Shown here in pieces: positions 26,102 to 35,408 of a stretch of 64,000 nt of DNA. Origin of the DNA: Bacillota bacterium. Lineage in GTDB: Bacteria > Bacillota > Clostridia > Lachnospirales > Lachnospiraceae. Both the position numbers and the translations under genes were made by a program. A model generated the notes under the pieces. It worked only from the letters and a program-made list of their open reading frames with translations. It made no database searches and was not told where the DNA came from. Location of the stretch: assembly GCA_023399055.1 (NCBI GenBank), contig JAEWQV010000013.1:76865-140864 (forward strand), given 5' to 3'. How positions within the stretch are numbered: the first letter of the stretch is position 1; the number at the start of each line of letters is the position of its first letter.

Positions 26102-26743
26102 TTACTGATTACCTACGGTAAATCTTGTATTGATAAACTGTGGTTTCTCTATTTCATTCAGAATAGCAACCGCCATGGTTCCACTTGTTACTACGGATTT
26201 ACCATTGGAGGAGATTAACAAATGATCCTTTCCTACTACAGGAACCGTTGCTTCTCCTGCTATAAAATCAGCAGAAGGAGATACTCCTACCCAATTTACA
26301 TTTTCAATACCACGTAAGAAATTGAGTGTCTTATAGGCTTCCGTTGGAATGGAAATCCAGGAGGCAACATCAGGTAGGGTCTTTAAGGTCTCCAGAAACA
26401 GCTTATCACTTTCATCCAGTAAGCTGGCTGCACCAAGGATAAAGAACAATCTGGGATTTGTAGTTTCACGGAAGAAACTAACAAGTTTCGCTGCCAAATC
26501 GAGATGTAAATACGCTTTATCCGGTGTTGTTGCAAAAGCGTTTACAATAACATCAAAACTCTCCAGATCAGATTTTGTCAATTCTAATACATCTTTATTC
26601 AATACTTTTACACCGTTTCCCAACAAAGATACGGCTTTCTCTGAATTACGAACAATTGCTGTGACCTCGTGTCCACGTGATATACTTTCTTTGTAAAGTG
26701 CTGTTCCAGCCATACCGGTTGCACCAATAATTGCAATTTTCAT
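26102..26743 (-). CDS. NAD(P)-binding protein of the NmrA/YwnB type
   Basis: 213 aa, short atypical SDR-like Rossmann protein. The nucleotide-binding loop is IIGATGMAGTALYKESISRG (6-25), followed by VTAIVRN. It lacks a YxxxK active pair, as do other PF13460 members, which sense or use NADPH. ATG at 26743 follows GGAGG by 6 nt. The adjacent upstream gene is an Rrf2 regulator, the same pairing as B. subtilis ywnA-ywnB, so it is likely part of an oxidative or electrophile response. Confidence 0.88.
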   Translation of the reverse strand: MKIAIIGATGMAGTALYKESISRGHEVTAIVRNSEKAVSLLGNGVKVLNKDVLELTKSDLESFDVIVNAFATTPDKAYLHLDLAAKLVSFFRETTNPRLFFILGAASLLDESDKLFLETLKTLPDVASWISIPTEAYKTLNFLRGIENVNWVGVSPSADFIAGEATVPVVGKDHLLISSNGKSVVTSGTMAVAILNEIEKPQFINTRFTVGNQ

Positions 26744-26771
26744 AGGATACCTCCAAATAAAAAGATAACAT

Positions 26772-26797
26772 AACAAGTTATTTCACTTGTCATGAAT
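26772..26797. repeat. Dispersed palindromic repeat, partial copy 3
   Basis: AACAAGTTATTTCACTTGTC followed by ATGAATT, sharing the TTTCACTTGTCATGAATT end with copy 1 at 25208. It overlaps the end of the Rrf2 gene: the TGA stop (26790-26792) lies within the repeat. Confidence 0.5.
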
Positions 26798-27203
26798 TGA
26801 TAAACTCCTTGGTAATGTCAGCCAGCGTAATGGCAGACAATTTTTCTTCTGTTGCTTTTTGTATATTGTCAAATAAGTTCTTTAATGTGCCTTCTATCTT
26901 TGCCCCAACAGGGCAGTCAAGATTGGTATTGCTGTGAATACTAAACAAATCACTATGGTCCTCTACTGCCTGAAATACATCCAAAACTGTAATGGCCTCT
27001 GCTTTTCTTGCAAGGCCAGTCACGCCAAGTTTGGTACTGGTTTTAATTAACTTTGCCTTTTTTAATCGGCTCATTAATCGGCGAACCAGAGCAGGATTTG
27101 TATTAATGCTGGAAGCAATGTAGTCTGATGTGATTGTTGGTTCTTCCATCAGAGTAATCACGCTTAATATATGAATACTTACAGATAATTTAGTTGAATA
27201 CAT
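26790..27203 (-). CDS. Rrf2 family transcriptional regulator (YwnA-like)
   Basis: 137 aa winged-helix regulator. N-terminal HTH (TSDYIASSINTNPALVRRLMSRLKKAKLI). The three-Cys cluster of the Fe-S Rrf2 regulators (IscR, NsrR) is absent; one Cys remains, in NLDCPVGAKIEG. That points to thiol-based or ligand sensing rather than an Fe-S cluster. AAAGGAGG precedes the ATG. A perfect 7+7 inverted repeat overlaps its own -10 box, so it probably represses itself and the two downstream redox genes. Confidence 0.9.
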   Translation of the reverse strand: MYSTKLSVSIHILSVITLMEEPTITSDYIASSINTNPALVRRLMSRLKKAKLIKTSTKLGVTGLARKAEAITVLDVFQAVEDHSDLFSIHSNTNLDCPVGAKIEGTLKNLFDNIQKATEEKLSAITLADITKEFINS

Positions 27204-27215
27204 GCGCGCCTCCTT

Positions 27216-27252
27216 TTGTAACCATTATAGTTACAATTGTATTTTTTGTCAA
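27216..27252 (-). promoter_or_regulatory. Promoter and overlapping operator of the Rrf2 operon
   Basis: Read leftward: TTGACA (27252-27247), 17-nt spacer, TATAAT (27229-27224), both consensus. The inverted repeat TTGTAAC (27216-27222) / GTTACAA (27230-27236) has the -10 box exactly as its spacer, so a bound dimer would block the promoter. Confidence 0.75.
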
Positions 27253-27346
27253 GGAGATAATTTTATTGAATTTTGTTACCCCATTGATATTAGCTCTGGT
27301 CTACCATAGGAGAACTTCTTTCGTGAATTCCAATCGCACATCGAAT

Positions 27347-28264
27347 TTATCTATACCCAAATGCATTCGCAGGCTTTCCAGCTTCCTGCACTTCAGTTAA
27401 ATACCTCCAACAGTCAGGTTGGGAACCATCTAGGTCATAAAAATTATAAACTTTAGCCAATTGTCCACTCGAAAGAGACTGACCATTCCATCTGTTTAAA
27501 TCAGGGTCCAATGCTAGAGAAACCACAGCTCGTCCCACATAATGTGGCGTTTCTGAGATTATAAAATGAGGTTCCTGCTCAGTAGCATCACGCCAGTTTT
27601 CTTCTTTCACACCAAAGTTATCTAACATCATCTCTGAACGAAGCCAACCTGGGGTTAAGACTACTGCACTACACCCATATGCCTCAAGTTCCTTTGCTTG
27701 TGCCCAACCAATACGATTAACAGAAGTTTTTGCCAAGTCATAAAAAAGAGACAAACGATAATTCTTTGCATTATATTCGTTTGTGCCATCGGTCATTTCG
27801 ACCACTAAACCACCACTATTTTTTATTAGTAGCGGTAATGCGTAATGACTCGTAATGATATGTGTATCAATGGCAAGTCTTAAGATACGTAGCCCATCTT
27901 CCAGTGAATGTTTCCATACCGGAACATTCCACTCTGTTAGGTTCTCCCCGCCCCATATATCGTTCACCAGAACATCCAATCGTCCGTGCTCCTGCTCAAT
28001 TCGCTCTATTAAATTTTTCACTTGCTCAGGGTCTAAATGATCAACCTGAACCGCAACCCCATGTCCTCCTGCTGCATCTACGAGTTCCGCTGTTTCTTCA
28101 ATCGTTTCAGGTCGATTATACTCCGAACGCTGTGTGCGTGTAGTACGACCGGTAACATAAACAGTAAAACCAGCAGCCCCTAATTCAATAGCAATCCCTC
28201 GACCAGCACCACGTGTTGCTCCTGCAACCAAAGCAACTTTCTTATCCCTATTATTTTTAATCAT
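27347..28264 (-). CDS. Short-chain dehydrogenase/reductase
   Basis: 305 aa. Cofactor loop VALVAGATRGAGRGIA (10-25, a TGxxxGxG variant) with TGRTTR suggesting NADP preference. NDIWGG replaces the NNAG motif. The catalytic YxxxK pair is YDLAK, near residue 175-181. It matches the SDR group annotated near dehydrogenase/reductase member 1. The substrate is unknown. GGAGAG lies 6 nt before the ATG. It is divergent from the WYL regulator at 28369, which probably controls it. Confidence 0.88.
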   Translation of the reverse strand: MIKNNRDKKVALVAGATRGAGRGIAIELGAAGFTVYVTGRTTRTQRSEYNRPETIEETAELVDAAGGHGVAVQVDHLDPEQVKNLIERIEQEHGRLDVLVNDIWGGENLTEWNVPVWKHSLEDGLRILRLAIDTHIITSHYALPLLIKNSGGLVVEMTDGTNEYNAKNYRLSLFYDLAKTSVNRIGWAQAKELEAYGCSAVVLTPGWLRSEMMLDNFGVKEENWRDATEQEPHFIISETPHYVGRAVVSLALDPDLNRWNGQSLSSGQLAKVYNFYDLDGSQPDCWRYLTEVQEAGKPANAFGYR

Positions 28265-28312
28265 AATCTACTCTCCTTTTCATTTTTATGTTATAATAAC
28301 TATACCAAATAA

Positions 28313-28336
28313 TTGTTGACATCAATGTGACAACAA
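28313..28336. promoter_or_regulatory. Near-palindrome between the divergent SDR and WYL genes
   Basis: TTGTTGACAT / ATGTGACAACAA (2-nt insertion in the right arm). A TTGACA at 28317-28322 inside it could be the -35 of the WYL gene. Likely operator of the WYL regulator, acting on both genes. Confidence 0.45.
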
Positions 28337-28368
28337 TGTTCAATAATTAAAATTAAGGGGTTCAATTT

Positions 28369-29328
28369 ATGAGAGTGCATAGATTAATTTCAATCTTATT
28401 ATTAATAGATTCCAATGGGATTATGAAAGCCAGGGATATTGCAGATAAACTTGAGATTTCCTTAAGAACAGTTTATAGAGATATTGATTCTCTGTGCGAA
28501 GCAGGTATTCCATTAGCTACAACTCCTGGTCCAAACGGTGGTATCTATCTTATGGAGGGTTATTCTGGAGGAATCGATTTCCTTCAAGAGGAGGATATTA
28601 TCAACCTTTATATTAACAGCCTAGGCATAATCCCTGATAAAAGCAGTGATATGTCCTTGAAACTGAACAATACCTTAATGAAATTACAGAAAAATTTCTC
28701 TCCAAATCAAATCACTGAATTAAATAAAGTAAAGAAAAGATTTCATTTTGATGATACCCTTTGGTGGGGAAAAACCCATGGACTGAAGAACATTGATATT
28801 ATGATATATGCTGTTCTTCAGTCAAGGAGTTTAGAAATCACCTATTCAAAGTACAAGGAAGAGACCTCTGTCCGAGTAATTCACCCCTATGGTATTGTTG
28901 TAAAAAGGATGGATTGGTATCTGGTGGGGTATTGTGAAAAAAACAAAATGATACGAAGCTTTAAGTGTGACCGAATACTGGAAAGTAAAGTATTAAACGA
29001 CACCTTTGAAGTCCCTGCAGATTTTATAATTGAAAACTACTGGAGAGATGCTCAAACTACCTTTAAGGCTTTAAAACAAGAAGAAAAATATCCTGTAGTT
29101 ATAAGGCTTGCAAAAAGTAAAGATAATCTTCTTGCAAACCTGGAAGTACTTAAAATTAAAGAAGAGGAAGATTTTATATTTGCAACTATTAACCTGCACA
29201 AATTTGAGTTTGCAGTCGATGAAATTATGAAAATCGTTCGCTACGTAGAGGTTATTAATCCTATCGAGTTAAGAACTTTTATAAAAAATGAGCTTAACAG
29301 CATTTTAAAAGATTATAATGATAAATAG
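28369..29328 (+). CDS. HTH-WYL domain transcriptional regulator (YafY type)
   Basis: 319 aa. N-terminal HTH_11 domain (LISILLLIDSNGIMKARDIADKLE; SLRTVYRDIDSLCEAGIP) and a WYL-domain region with RVIHPYGIVVKRMDWYLVGYCE and IRSFKCDRI, followed by a C-terminal extension. Such proteins bind small effectors or nucleic acids through WYL. Divergent to an SDR gene. AAGGGG 8 nt before the ATG. A probable terminator follows at 29364-29404. Confidence 0.9.
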   Translation: MRVHRLISILLLIDSNGIMKARDIADKLEISLRTVYRDIDSLCEAGIPLATTPGPNGGIYLMEGYSGGIDFLQEEDIINLYINSLGIIPDKSSDMSLKLNNTLMKLQKNFSPNQITELNKVKKRFHFDDTLWWGKTHGLKNIDIMIYAVLQSRSLEITYSKYKEETSVRVIHPYGIVVKRMDWYLVGYCEKNKMIRSFKCDRILESKVLNDTFEVPADFIIENYWRDAQTTFKALKQEEKYPVVIRLAKSKDNLLANLEVLKIKEEEDFIFATINLHKFEFAVDEIMKIVRYVEVINPIELRTFIKNELNSILKDYNDK

Positions 29329-29363
29329 TTTAACTACACATAAAAATATATTATTAAACTGCA

Positions 29364-29404
29364 ATACACCGGTCCTACTCTTAACCGGATATAGTGTATC
29401 TTTT
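29364..29404 (+). terminator. Probable terminator of the WYL regulator gene
   Basis: ATACAC..CGGT pairs with ACCGG...GTGTAT, with an AT bulge, followed by CTTTT. About 35 nt after the stop. Confidence 0.5.
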
Positions 29405-29466
29405 AAAAACAACTAATAATACCTGATATTTTTTCATACTATTTAATAAAAAACCTGAGGTTTCTT

Positions 29467-30747
29467 ATGATTATACATGTAGTCCAGGCAGGGGAAACAA
29501 TTGATACGATCGCACAAAAATACGAAAAGTCTGTTGAAAGTATAATTCAAGATAATGAATTAGTAAATCCATATAATTTAGCTATTGGTCAAGCTATCGT
29601 AATTGTGTATCCAAAAGTAGTGTATACCATTCAGGAAGGGGATACCCTAGAAGGGATTGCAAATACATACAATGTATCTATCCTACAGCTATATAGAAAT
29701 AATCCTTTTCTTGCAGATAGAGAATTTATATTTCCCGGAGAAACCATCGTAATAAGTTATGATGATGCTCCTAAACCTGATATAACCACAAACGGTTATG
29801 CGTTCCCGTATATTAACAGGTCCATACTAAGAAAAACTTTACCGTTTTTAACCTATCTCTCGATTTTTAGCTATTCCATTTCAGCTGAAGGAGAATTAAA
29901 TGATATTGATGATACAGAAATTATAAATCTTGCTAAGGCCTACGGTGTAGCTCCTATTATGGTAATATCAAATATAACAGAAACTGGAGTAGCTAATTAT
30001 GGTATTCTTCATAGTCTATTGAATGATCCGGAAAAAGTAGATTTATTAACTGATAATGTTCTTAACATATTAAAATCTAAAGGCTACTATGGTGTAAATA
30101 TTAATATTCCAAATGTACCTCCGGAAGACACACAAGTGTTTAATGATATCATTTCTAAAATATCAGATCGACTACATAGTGAAAACTATAAAATCTTTAT
30201 AACAATAACTCCAGTAACATTTGAGGCTTATTCAGAAGCTAGTCATCAAATTCCCGACTTTACCGCAATTGGTGAGAAAGTCGACGGGGTAAATTTATTA
30301 TCTTATTCCTGGGGTCGTTCGTATAATGTTCCGATTGAAATAATTCCCTTCTATGTATTTCGATTTTTACTAAATCTTAATAATAAATCAGGTGTACTGA
30401 AAAAAGCAACAATTGGCATCTCTACAATAGGTTATATCGCAGAAATTCCTATAATAGAAGGAGTTTCAAGCGCAATTTCCATCACTGATACAAATGCTGT
30501 TATACTGGCAAGTGATTCAGGTTCTACAATTTATTATAATCAAATTAATCAAACTTCTTATTTTTATTTATTTAATTACAACAATAATTACTTTATCTAC
30601 TTTAATGATGCAAGAGGGATAGACGCCCGAACGCAACTTGTACCAGAATATGACCTGAACGGCATTACTATTTGGAATATCATGAATTATTTTGCGCAGA
30701 TGTTTCTTGTTATTAATACGCAATATTCAATAATAAAGGTTCTATAA
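29467..30747 (+). CDS. LysM-LysM-GH18-like protein, catalytic motif lost
   Basis: 426 aa. Two LysM peptidoglycan-binding repeats (about 2-48 and 52-98), then a GH18-type barrel (about 108-425) in the YaaH/SleL layout used by spore cortex-lytic enzymes. In the strand that should carry DxxDxDxE the sequence is GYYGVNINIPNVPPED (206-221), so the catalytic Asp and Glu residues are replaced (Tyr, Asn, Pro). Expected to bind glycan but not hydrolyse it, or to act by another route. No signal peptide, as usual for spore-coat YaaH-type proteins made in the mother cell. The Shine-Dalgarno GAGG lies in a small AAACC/GGTTT hairpin (about 29450-29463). Confidence 0.82.
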   Translation: MIIHVVQAGETIDTIAQKYEKSVESIIQDNELVNPYNLAIGQAIVIVYPKVVYTIQEGDTLEGIANTYNVSILQLYRNNPFLADREFIFPGETIVISYDDAPKPDITTNGYAFPYINRSILRKTLPFLTYLSIFSYSISAEGELNDIDDTEIINLAKAYGVAPIMVISNITETGVANYGILHSLLNDPEKVDLLTDNVLNILKSKGYYGVNINIPNVPPEDTQVFNDIISKISDRLHSENYKIFITITPVTFEAYSEASHQIPDFTAIGEKVDGVNLLSYSWGRSYNVPIEIIPFYVFRFLLNLNNKSGVLKKATIGISTIGYIAEIPIIEGVSSAISITDTNAVILASDSGSTIYYNQINQTSYFYLFNYNNNYFIYFNDARGIDARTQLVPEYDLNGITIWNIMNYFAQMFLVINTQYSIIKVL

Positions 30748-30798
30748 CATATTATTGATATAACTAAGACTAAAAGGCAACTCCAAACTATTGAAATA

Positions 30799-30906
30799 CA
30801 TGATTTTTAAGATATCATTGATGGATGTTTGATCGTATCCCTTCTGTACAAATAACGTTCTTGCCGTAAACAGGATTTCTTTTCTCCTATCTTCACGGTA
30901 CTTTAT
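30799..30906 (-). pseudogene. TetR helix-turn-helix fragment
   Basis: A reading frame on the minus strand encodes REDRRKEILFTARTLFVQKG and then YDQTSINDILKI, the first two helices of a TetR DNA-binding domain. It then departs from the family at once, before the recognition helix, and stops at 30742. No start codon or ligand domain is associated. It looks like the relic of a deleted regulator next to the GH18 gene. Confidence 0.6.
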
Positions 30907-31017
30907 TGCTTTCCAATAAAGTAACCTAAAACTTCGCAGTCCCTTTAACCAATTATCCAGTCCCAATACGCAATTGGTATCCGTTTTAAACTCCTTGCAA
31001 GCAGGAAGTTGACAAAA

Positions 31018-31044
31018 GAGGCGGATAAAAATTCTATCCGCCTC
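31018..31044 (-). terminator. Intrinsic terminator of the GH16 gene
   Basis: Perfect 10-bp stem GAGGCGGATA (31018-31027) / TATCCGCCTC (31035-31044), followed leftward by TTTTG. About 50 nt after the GH16 stop. Confidence 0.8.
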
Positions 31045-31092
31045 CTACAATTACTATTACATATGAAATATCTGCTGTTTTACGCTCACACT

Positions 31093-34000
31093 CTACAGTT
31101 TGCTTATCTTTCTATAATTCCTGTTCTTATCCAAAAATAAACCGGCTGAAGTTATAGCAAGACCCACAATTGCAACATAAATGGTCCAAGGTAATTCTCC
31201 TGTCTTCGGTATTTCTCCTTCCGAAGCCTTTACCACTCCAGAAAGTACGATATTATTGTAACCGTCCAGTGCCAGCTCAATTGTATAAGCCCCTGTTCCA
31301 ATCAGAGAAGCAGGGATGACAATCTCATCGTTTTTCACATTTCCATCGGGTAAAGCATTACCATTTACCATTACTAAAGCTTTGCGCTCTGGTTGGTCGA
31401 TGTAACTTAGGAACTTTGTTTTGTACTCACCGTCTTTTAATGTAATTGTGTAGTCACTTCCCTTAACAGGATCACCATTGCTTACGATGGTATCAACAGG
31501 TGCATCTTTTGCTCCTTCTTGAACCTCTGCAACCATGGATACATCCTTTACCATAAAGCTTCCTGGTTGTACCTCCGGTCCAGACAATAAGAACTTAAGA
31601 AAAATCTTATTGGTACCGTCATTTGTAAGGGTTGAATTAAGCGTAAAATCAAACTGCTGCCATTCTTCGCCCTTCAAAGTTAATTTTTCTTCCAGTGTCA
31701 CTGCCCAGGTATTATCCTCCTGAATATTAACCATGACAGTGTTAGTAAACTGTGATTTTGCTTGAAAACTTAAATGATAGGTAGTTCCTTTCTTTACAGA
31801 AACAGGAACATACAGCATACTCATATAGTTTAATTGATCAGTTTCTGTCTGGCTGGTAATCACACCGTTCTCATTTGCCGTATCGGTGACATCTCCACCA
31901 TTATTCAGATTATTTACCCATCCTGTTGTGTCTGGCATGACAGGCTCTAACACTAAATCACTGTAATCTATTGTGACATTATTATTAGTCGTACGTATCA
32001 ACTTAATATTATCTACTGATACCGTACTTCCCTTTTCAAATACCAACGCAAAAACTGCTTCTTTATCGGTTATTCCTTTCGGCATTGCAAAATTCGCAAT
32101 ATAATCTTTCCTTGTACCGTCGCCTGCAACCTCAAAGGTCTGCGTCATATAAATCTTGGAGCCGTCCTTGTTTGTAAGCACTGCAGATACTTTAGTTGCT
32201 TTCTCTGAGGAAAGGTTCAAACTAAGCTTATAGATATCAGACTGCTGCAACCAAATACCATTCTGATAAATCCTTGCATTACTGTCATTTGCTGTTACAG
32301 AAGCTCTGTGGCTGAAATCTCCTTTATTTCCTGTAACCGTATCAAATTCAGGATTAATTGCATTTGGCGCTTCTACTGTTGTCTTCTCGGTGTGCCAGAA
32401 AGCAAGACGTCCTTCTCCCTGATCGAAAGAACCGTTGTAAATGTGATTACCGCCATTTAGATCTGGATTTTTAAAGTTATCTGATACATCCACCTTTTGT
32501 GGCTCTACCTGTTTTACAACAACATTTCCAATCCAGACATCGCCTGTTGCAAGCCCAAGATCAAACTCAATTCGAGCCGTAGGGTCCGAAGCCTTATCCA
32601 TTGTAAACTGATGTGTGTAATGTGACATTGTAGTTGTCAAGCTGACTGTGCTGGAAGTGCCATAACCTGTCCAACCATTATCTGCATCACCGCTTGGCTT
32701 GAGCAGAAAATCTCTGTTGGAAGAAGCTTTTGCATCGAAGCTGATTTCATAGGTGTAGCCTTCTGCAAACGGGATATGCTTTATCAATTGAACCGCATAA
32801 TTAAAACTGCCGCCTTCCTTGATATTAGTCTTTGCATAGGTCGTACCCTCAATCGTATCCTTGGTAACCGTTGCTTTACCACCAAAATCACCTACAAAGA
32901 ACTGCCAATCACTATCCGTTGGCACTACCTCATTAACGGTTTCTAAGGTAGTAAATGTTGTATCATTAATATAATCACCTTTAATACCTGTTGGCTTATA
33001 TTCCTTCTTATTGAAGCTGGTGGTATCCTTTCCCGCCTCAGGTGTTTTTAGATTTTTCTCAAGTCCCTGATAATATTCATCTGACTTCTTATATACACGG
33101 ACATAATCAACCTCCATAGCTGCCGGGAAGTTGGCATTTTCAAGATTAGCCTCTCCATCGAAGGTTCCTCCCACTGCTAAGTTAAAAACAAGATAGAAAG
33201 GTACATCAAATGGTGCTCCATATGCATAGTTTTCCGAACTTCCAGAATCCTTGCTCCAGAAATTACTTGTGGAGAAATATGGAACGTCGTCCACCAGCCA
33301 GGTAATTTTTCCTGGTTCCCACTCTACACTATACACATGATATCCGCTAATATCCGTTGTGGAATCAAAAGTCATCTCTTTCCCATAATAGGTATTGTTC
33401 GGCCACTGTGAACCGTAGTGTATCGTTCCTCCAACCTTATCCGGAACACGTCCTCTAGCCTCCATAATGTCTAACTCACCGGAAGCTGCCCAGGTACCAT
33501 ATATGGTTGTATCAACTGGAAGCATCCAGAAGGCAGGCCATAATCCTTCTTCCGTCGGCAGTTTCATTCTCGCCTCAATACGTCCATATTGAGTTGAAAA
33601 AAGAGTCTCTCCGTCATCCGTCTTGGTGCGTATACGAGTAGACGTATAAGGCATTCCTTCCTTTGTTTCCTTTTTTGCAGTAATGACTAACTTACCATCC
33701 TTTACTACATGGTTTTCATCGGTATAATATTCCTTTTCTTGATTTCCCCAATAATCTGGACCTCCATTTGGATCCTTCGTTCCTATTTGGAAGGACCATT
33801 TACTTAGGTCAATGTTGTTGCCATTAAACTCATCGGACCACTTTAGTGTATAGCCGTCAGCAAGAAGGTCCTCCTGGTTGTCATATTCATAATTTGCAGC
33901 AACAAATACAGAAGCCGTATAATTAACCGGTGTTGTTGTCACTCCATTTTTATCAAAGTAATACCGAACAATTTGACCGTCCTTTAATGCCACCTGGTCC

Positions 34001-35256
34001 GATACTTCCCAGATACCATTTGTCTTTTTTGACATTGCGCACTTTTTAAAAGCAGTATTACCGACATTTAACGCATTCGCCTTATCTTTTGAAGTGCTAA
34101 TTGCATAATATACATTTGCAGTCTTTATAGTTGAATCTTTTTCTAATTGAAACTTTACCGTTGTTCCACGTTTGTTAACTGTAATATCTTTCGCTATTTC
34201 CGCTGCTTTAATCTCTTCCACCTTTATGTTCTTGATGGTAACCGTACCCTTTAGATCGCTAGCTTCGCTCCCTGTTCTTCCAAGTGCAAAGAACAAATGT
34301 TGTGTATCCGCAGAAGGTGTGCCTGCTGTAGATTCATTGCTATAATGATAGGTTGTATTTCCCTTCAAATTAATCATCTCACCAATTAATCCGGCATCTT
34401 TTCCATCCAATTTAACAAATACATTCTTGTCAATTGTTGAGGTAATATCAAACTCTACCAAATATTTGGTATTGCCTTTCAGTCCAAGGTTTTTCAGCAT
34501 ATACTGAATTCCCCATTCATTACTGCCTGCAGTTCCAAAGTTGTCCACTGTAAGCGTTGTTGTCTGTCCGCTGGCACTCAAAGCAGCGCTTGCTCCAGCC
34601 CAATCACTACCAACATATAATTCTGTGGTCGCCTTCTCTACATCTATGTAATTTCCTTCAACAATTTCTTCCACTTTTACATTCTCAATGGTAATTACAC
34701 CGTTTTTATCGTTCGCCTCGCTGCCTGCCCTGCCAAGTGCAAAGAATAAATGTTGTGTATCAGCAGAAGGTGTACCTGCTGCAGACTCCTTGCTATAATG
34801 ATAGGTTGTATTTCCTTTCAGATGAATCATCTCGCCAATTAGTCCAGCATCTTTTCCATCCAATTTAATAAATACATCTTTGTCAATTGTTGAGGTAATA
34901 TCAAACTCAACCTGATATTTGGTATTGCTTTTCAGACCAAGGTTTTTCAGCATATACTGAATACCCCATTCATTACTGCCACCAGTTCCGAAGTTGTCAA
35001 CTGTAAGCGTCGTTTTCTGTCCGCTGGCACTCATAGTAGCATTTGCTCCAGCCCAATCACTACCAACATACAGTTCCGTTGTTGCCTGCTTCAAATCAAT
35101 GTAATCTCCTGTGGTAACCGCCGCTGCCTCAACGCTGCTAGCAAAGCTTCCCAGGATTCCTGGAAGCAGTTGCAACACTAGGGCAATTACAAGTACCGCT
35201 ACTCCAGTTTTCTTGAAATACTGGGCAATTCGTTTTTTCCTTTGTTTTTCTCCCAT
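31093..35256 (-). CDS. Multidomain GH16 beta-glucanase (laminarinase type), wall-anchored
   Basis: 1387 aa. Signal peptide at 1-44. Two nearly identical 151-aa CBM-like modules (about 50-200 and 201-351), an Ig-like linker, and a GH16 catalytic domain (about 460-715) with WSDEFNG..LSKWSFQIG and the catalytic ExDxxE as GELDIMEARGR. Three further CBM4/9-like beta-sandwich modules and a binding module follow. The C-terminal sorting signal is IPKTG (1349-1353) plus a hydrophobic helix and basic tail. It should cut beta-1,3(-1,4)-glucan at the cell surface and deliver oligosaccharides to importers. ATG at 35256 follows AAGGAGG by 5 nt; the upstream in-frame ATGs lack such a site. Confidence 0.93.
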   Translation of the reverse strand: MGEKQRKKRIAQYFKKTGVAVLVIALVLQLLPGILGSFASSVEAAAVTTGDYIDLKQATTELYVGSDWAGANATMSASGQKTTLTVDNFGTGGSNEWGIQYMLKNLGLKSNTKYQVEFDITSTIDKDVFIKLDGKDAGLIGEMIHLKGNTTYHYSKESAAGTPSADTQHLFFALGRAGSEANDKNGVITIENVKVEEIVEGNYIDVEKATTELYVGSDWAGASAALSASGQTTTLTVDNFGTAGSNEWGIQYMLKNLGLKGNTKYLVEFDITSTIDKNVFVKLDGKDAGLIGEMINLKGNTTYHYSNESTAGTPSADTQHLFFALGRTGSEASDLKGTVTIKNIKVEEIKAAEIAKDITVNKRGTTVKFQLEKDSTIKTANVYYAISTSKDKANALNVGNTAFKKCAMSKKTNGIWEVSDQVALKDGQIVRYYFDKNGVTTTPVNYTASVFVAANYEYDNQEDLLADGYTLKWSDEFNGNNIDLSKWSFQIGTKDPNGGPDYWGNQEKEYYTDENHVVKDGKLVITAKKETKEGMPYTSTRIRTKTDDGETLFSTQYGRIEARMKLPTEEGLWPAFWMLPVDTTIYGTWAASGELDIMEARGRVPDKVGGTIHYGSQWPNNTYYGKEMTFDSTTDISGYHVYSVEWEPGKITWLVDDVPYFSTSNFWSKDSGSSENYAYGAPFDVPFYLVFNLAVGGTFDGEANLENANFPAAMEVDYVRVYKKSDEYYQGLEKNLKTPEAGKDTTSFNKKEYKPTGIKGDYINDTTFTTLETVNEVVPTDSDWQFFVGDFGGKATVTKDTIEGTTYAKTNIKEGGSFNYAVQLIKHIPFAEGYTYEISFDAKASSNRDFLLKPSGDADNGWTGYGTSSTVSLTTTMSHYTHQFTMDKASDPTARIEFDLGLATGDVWIGNVVVKQVEPQKVDVSDNFKNPDLNGGNHIYNGSFDQGEGRLAFWHTEKTTVEAPNAINPEFDTVTGNKGDFSHRASVTANDSNARIYQNGIWLQQSDIYKLSLNLSSEKATKVSAVLTNKDGSKIYMTQTFEVAGDGTRKDYIANFAMPKGITDKEAVFALVFEKGSTVSVDNIKLIRTTNNNVTIDYSDLVLEPVMPDTTGWVNNLNNGGDVTDTANENGVITSQTETDQLNYMSMLYVPVSVKKGTTYHLSFQAKSQFTNTVMVNIQEDNTWAVTLEEKLTLKGEEWQQFDFTLNSTLTNDGTNKIFLKFLLSGPEVQPGSFMVKDVSMVAEVQEGAKDAPVDTIVSNGDPVKGSDYTITLKDGEYKTKFLSYIDQPERKALVMVNGNALPDGNVKNDEIVIPASLIGTGAYTIELALDGYNNIVLSGVVKASEGEIPKTGELPWTIYVAIVGLAITSAGLFLDKNRNYRKISKL
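34204..35109 (-). repeat. Tandem 453-bp duplication inside the GH16 gene
   Basis: Two head-to-tail 453-bp units (34657-35109 and 34204-34656) encode the two N-terminal CBM-like modules. Long identical nucleotide stretches, for example in the codons for TELYVGSDWAGA and GTPSADTQHLFFALGR, indicate a recent duplication or continuing gene conversion. Confidence 0.85.
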
Positions 35257-35408
35257 AAATACCTCCTTAAAATTTTTACGCATATTTATCAAAAGTTAAT
35301 CCCTTTTGACAAATACTACTATAATTGTAAATGATATGTATTTTATAAAAAGGGTAAAAATTTTAAAAAAGCATTCTTTTTTTATTTTAAACGATCCTTT
35401 TTAGGAGG

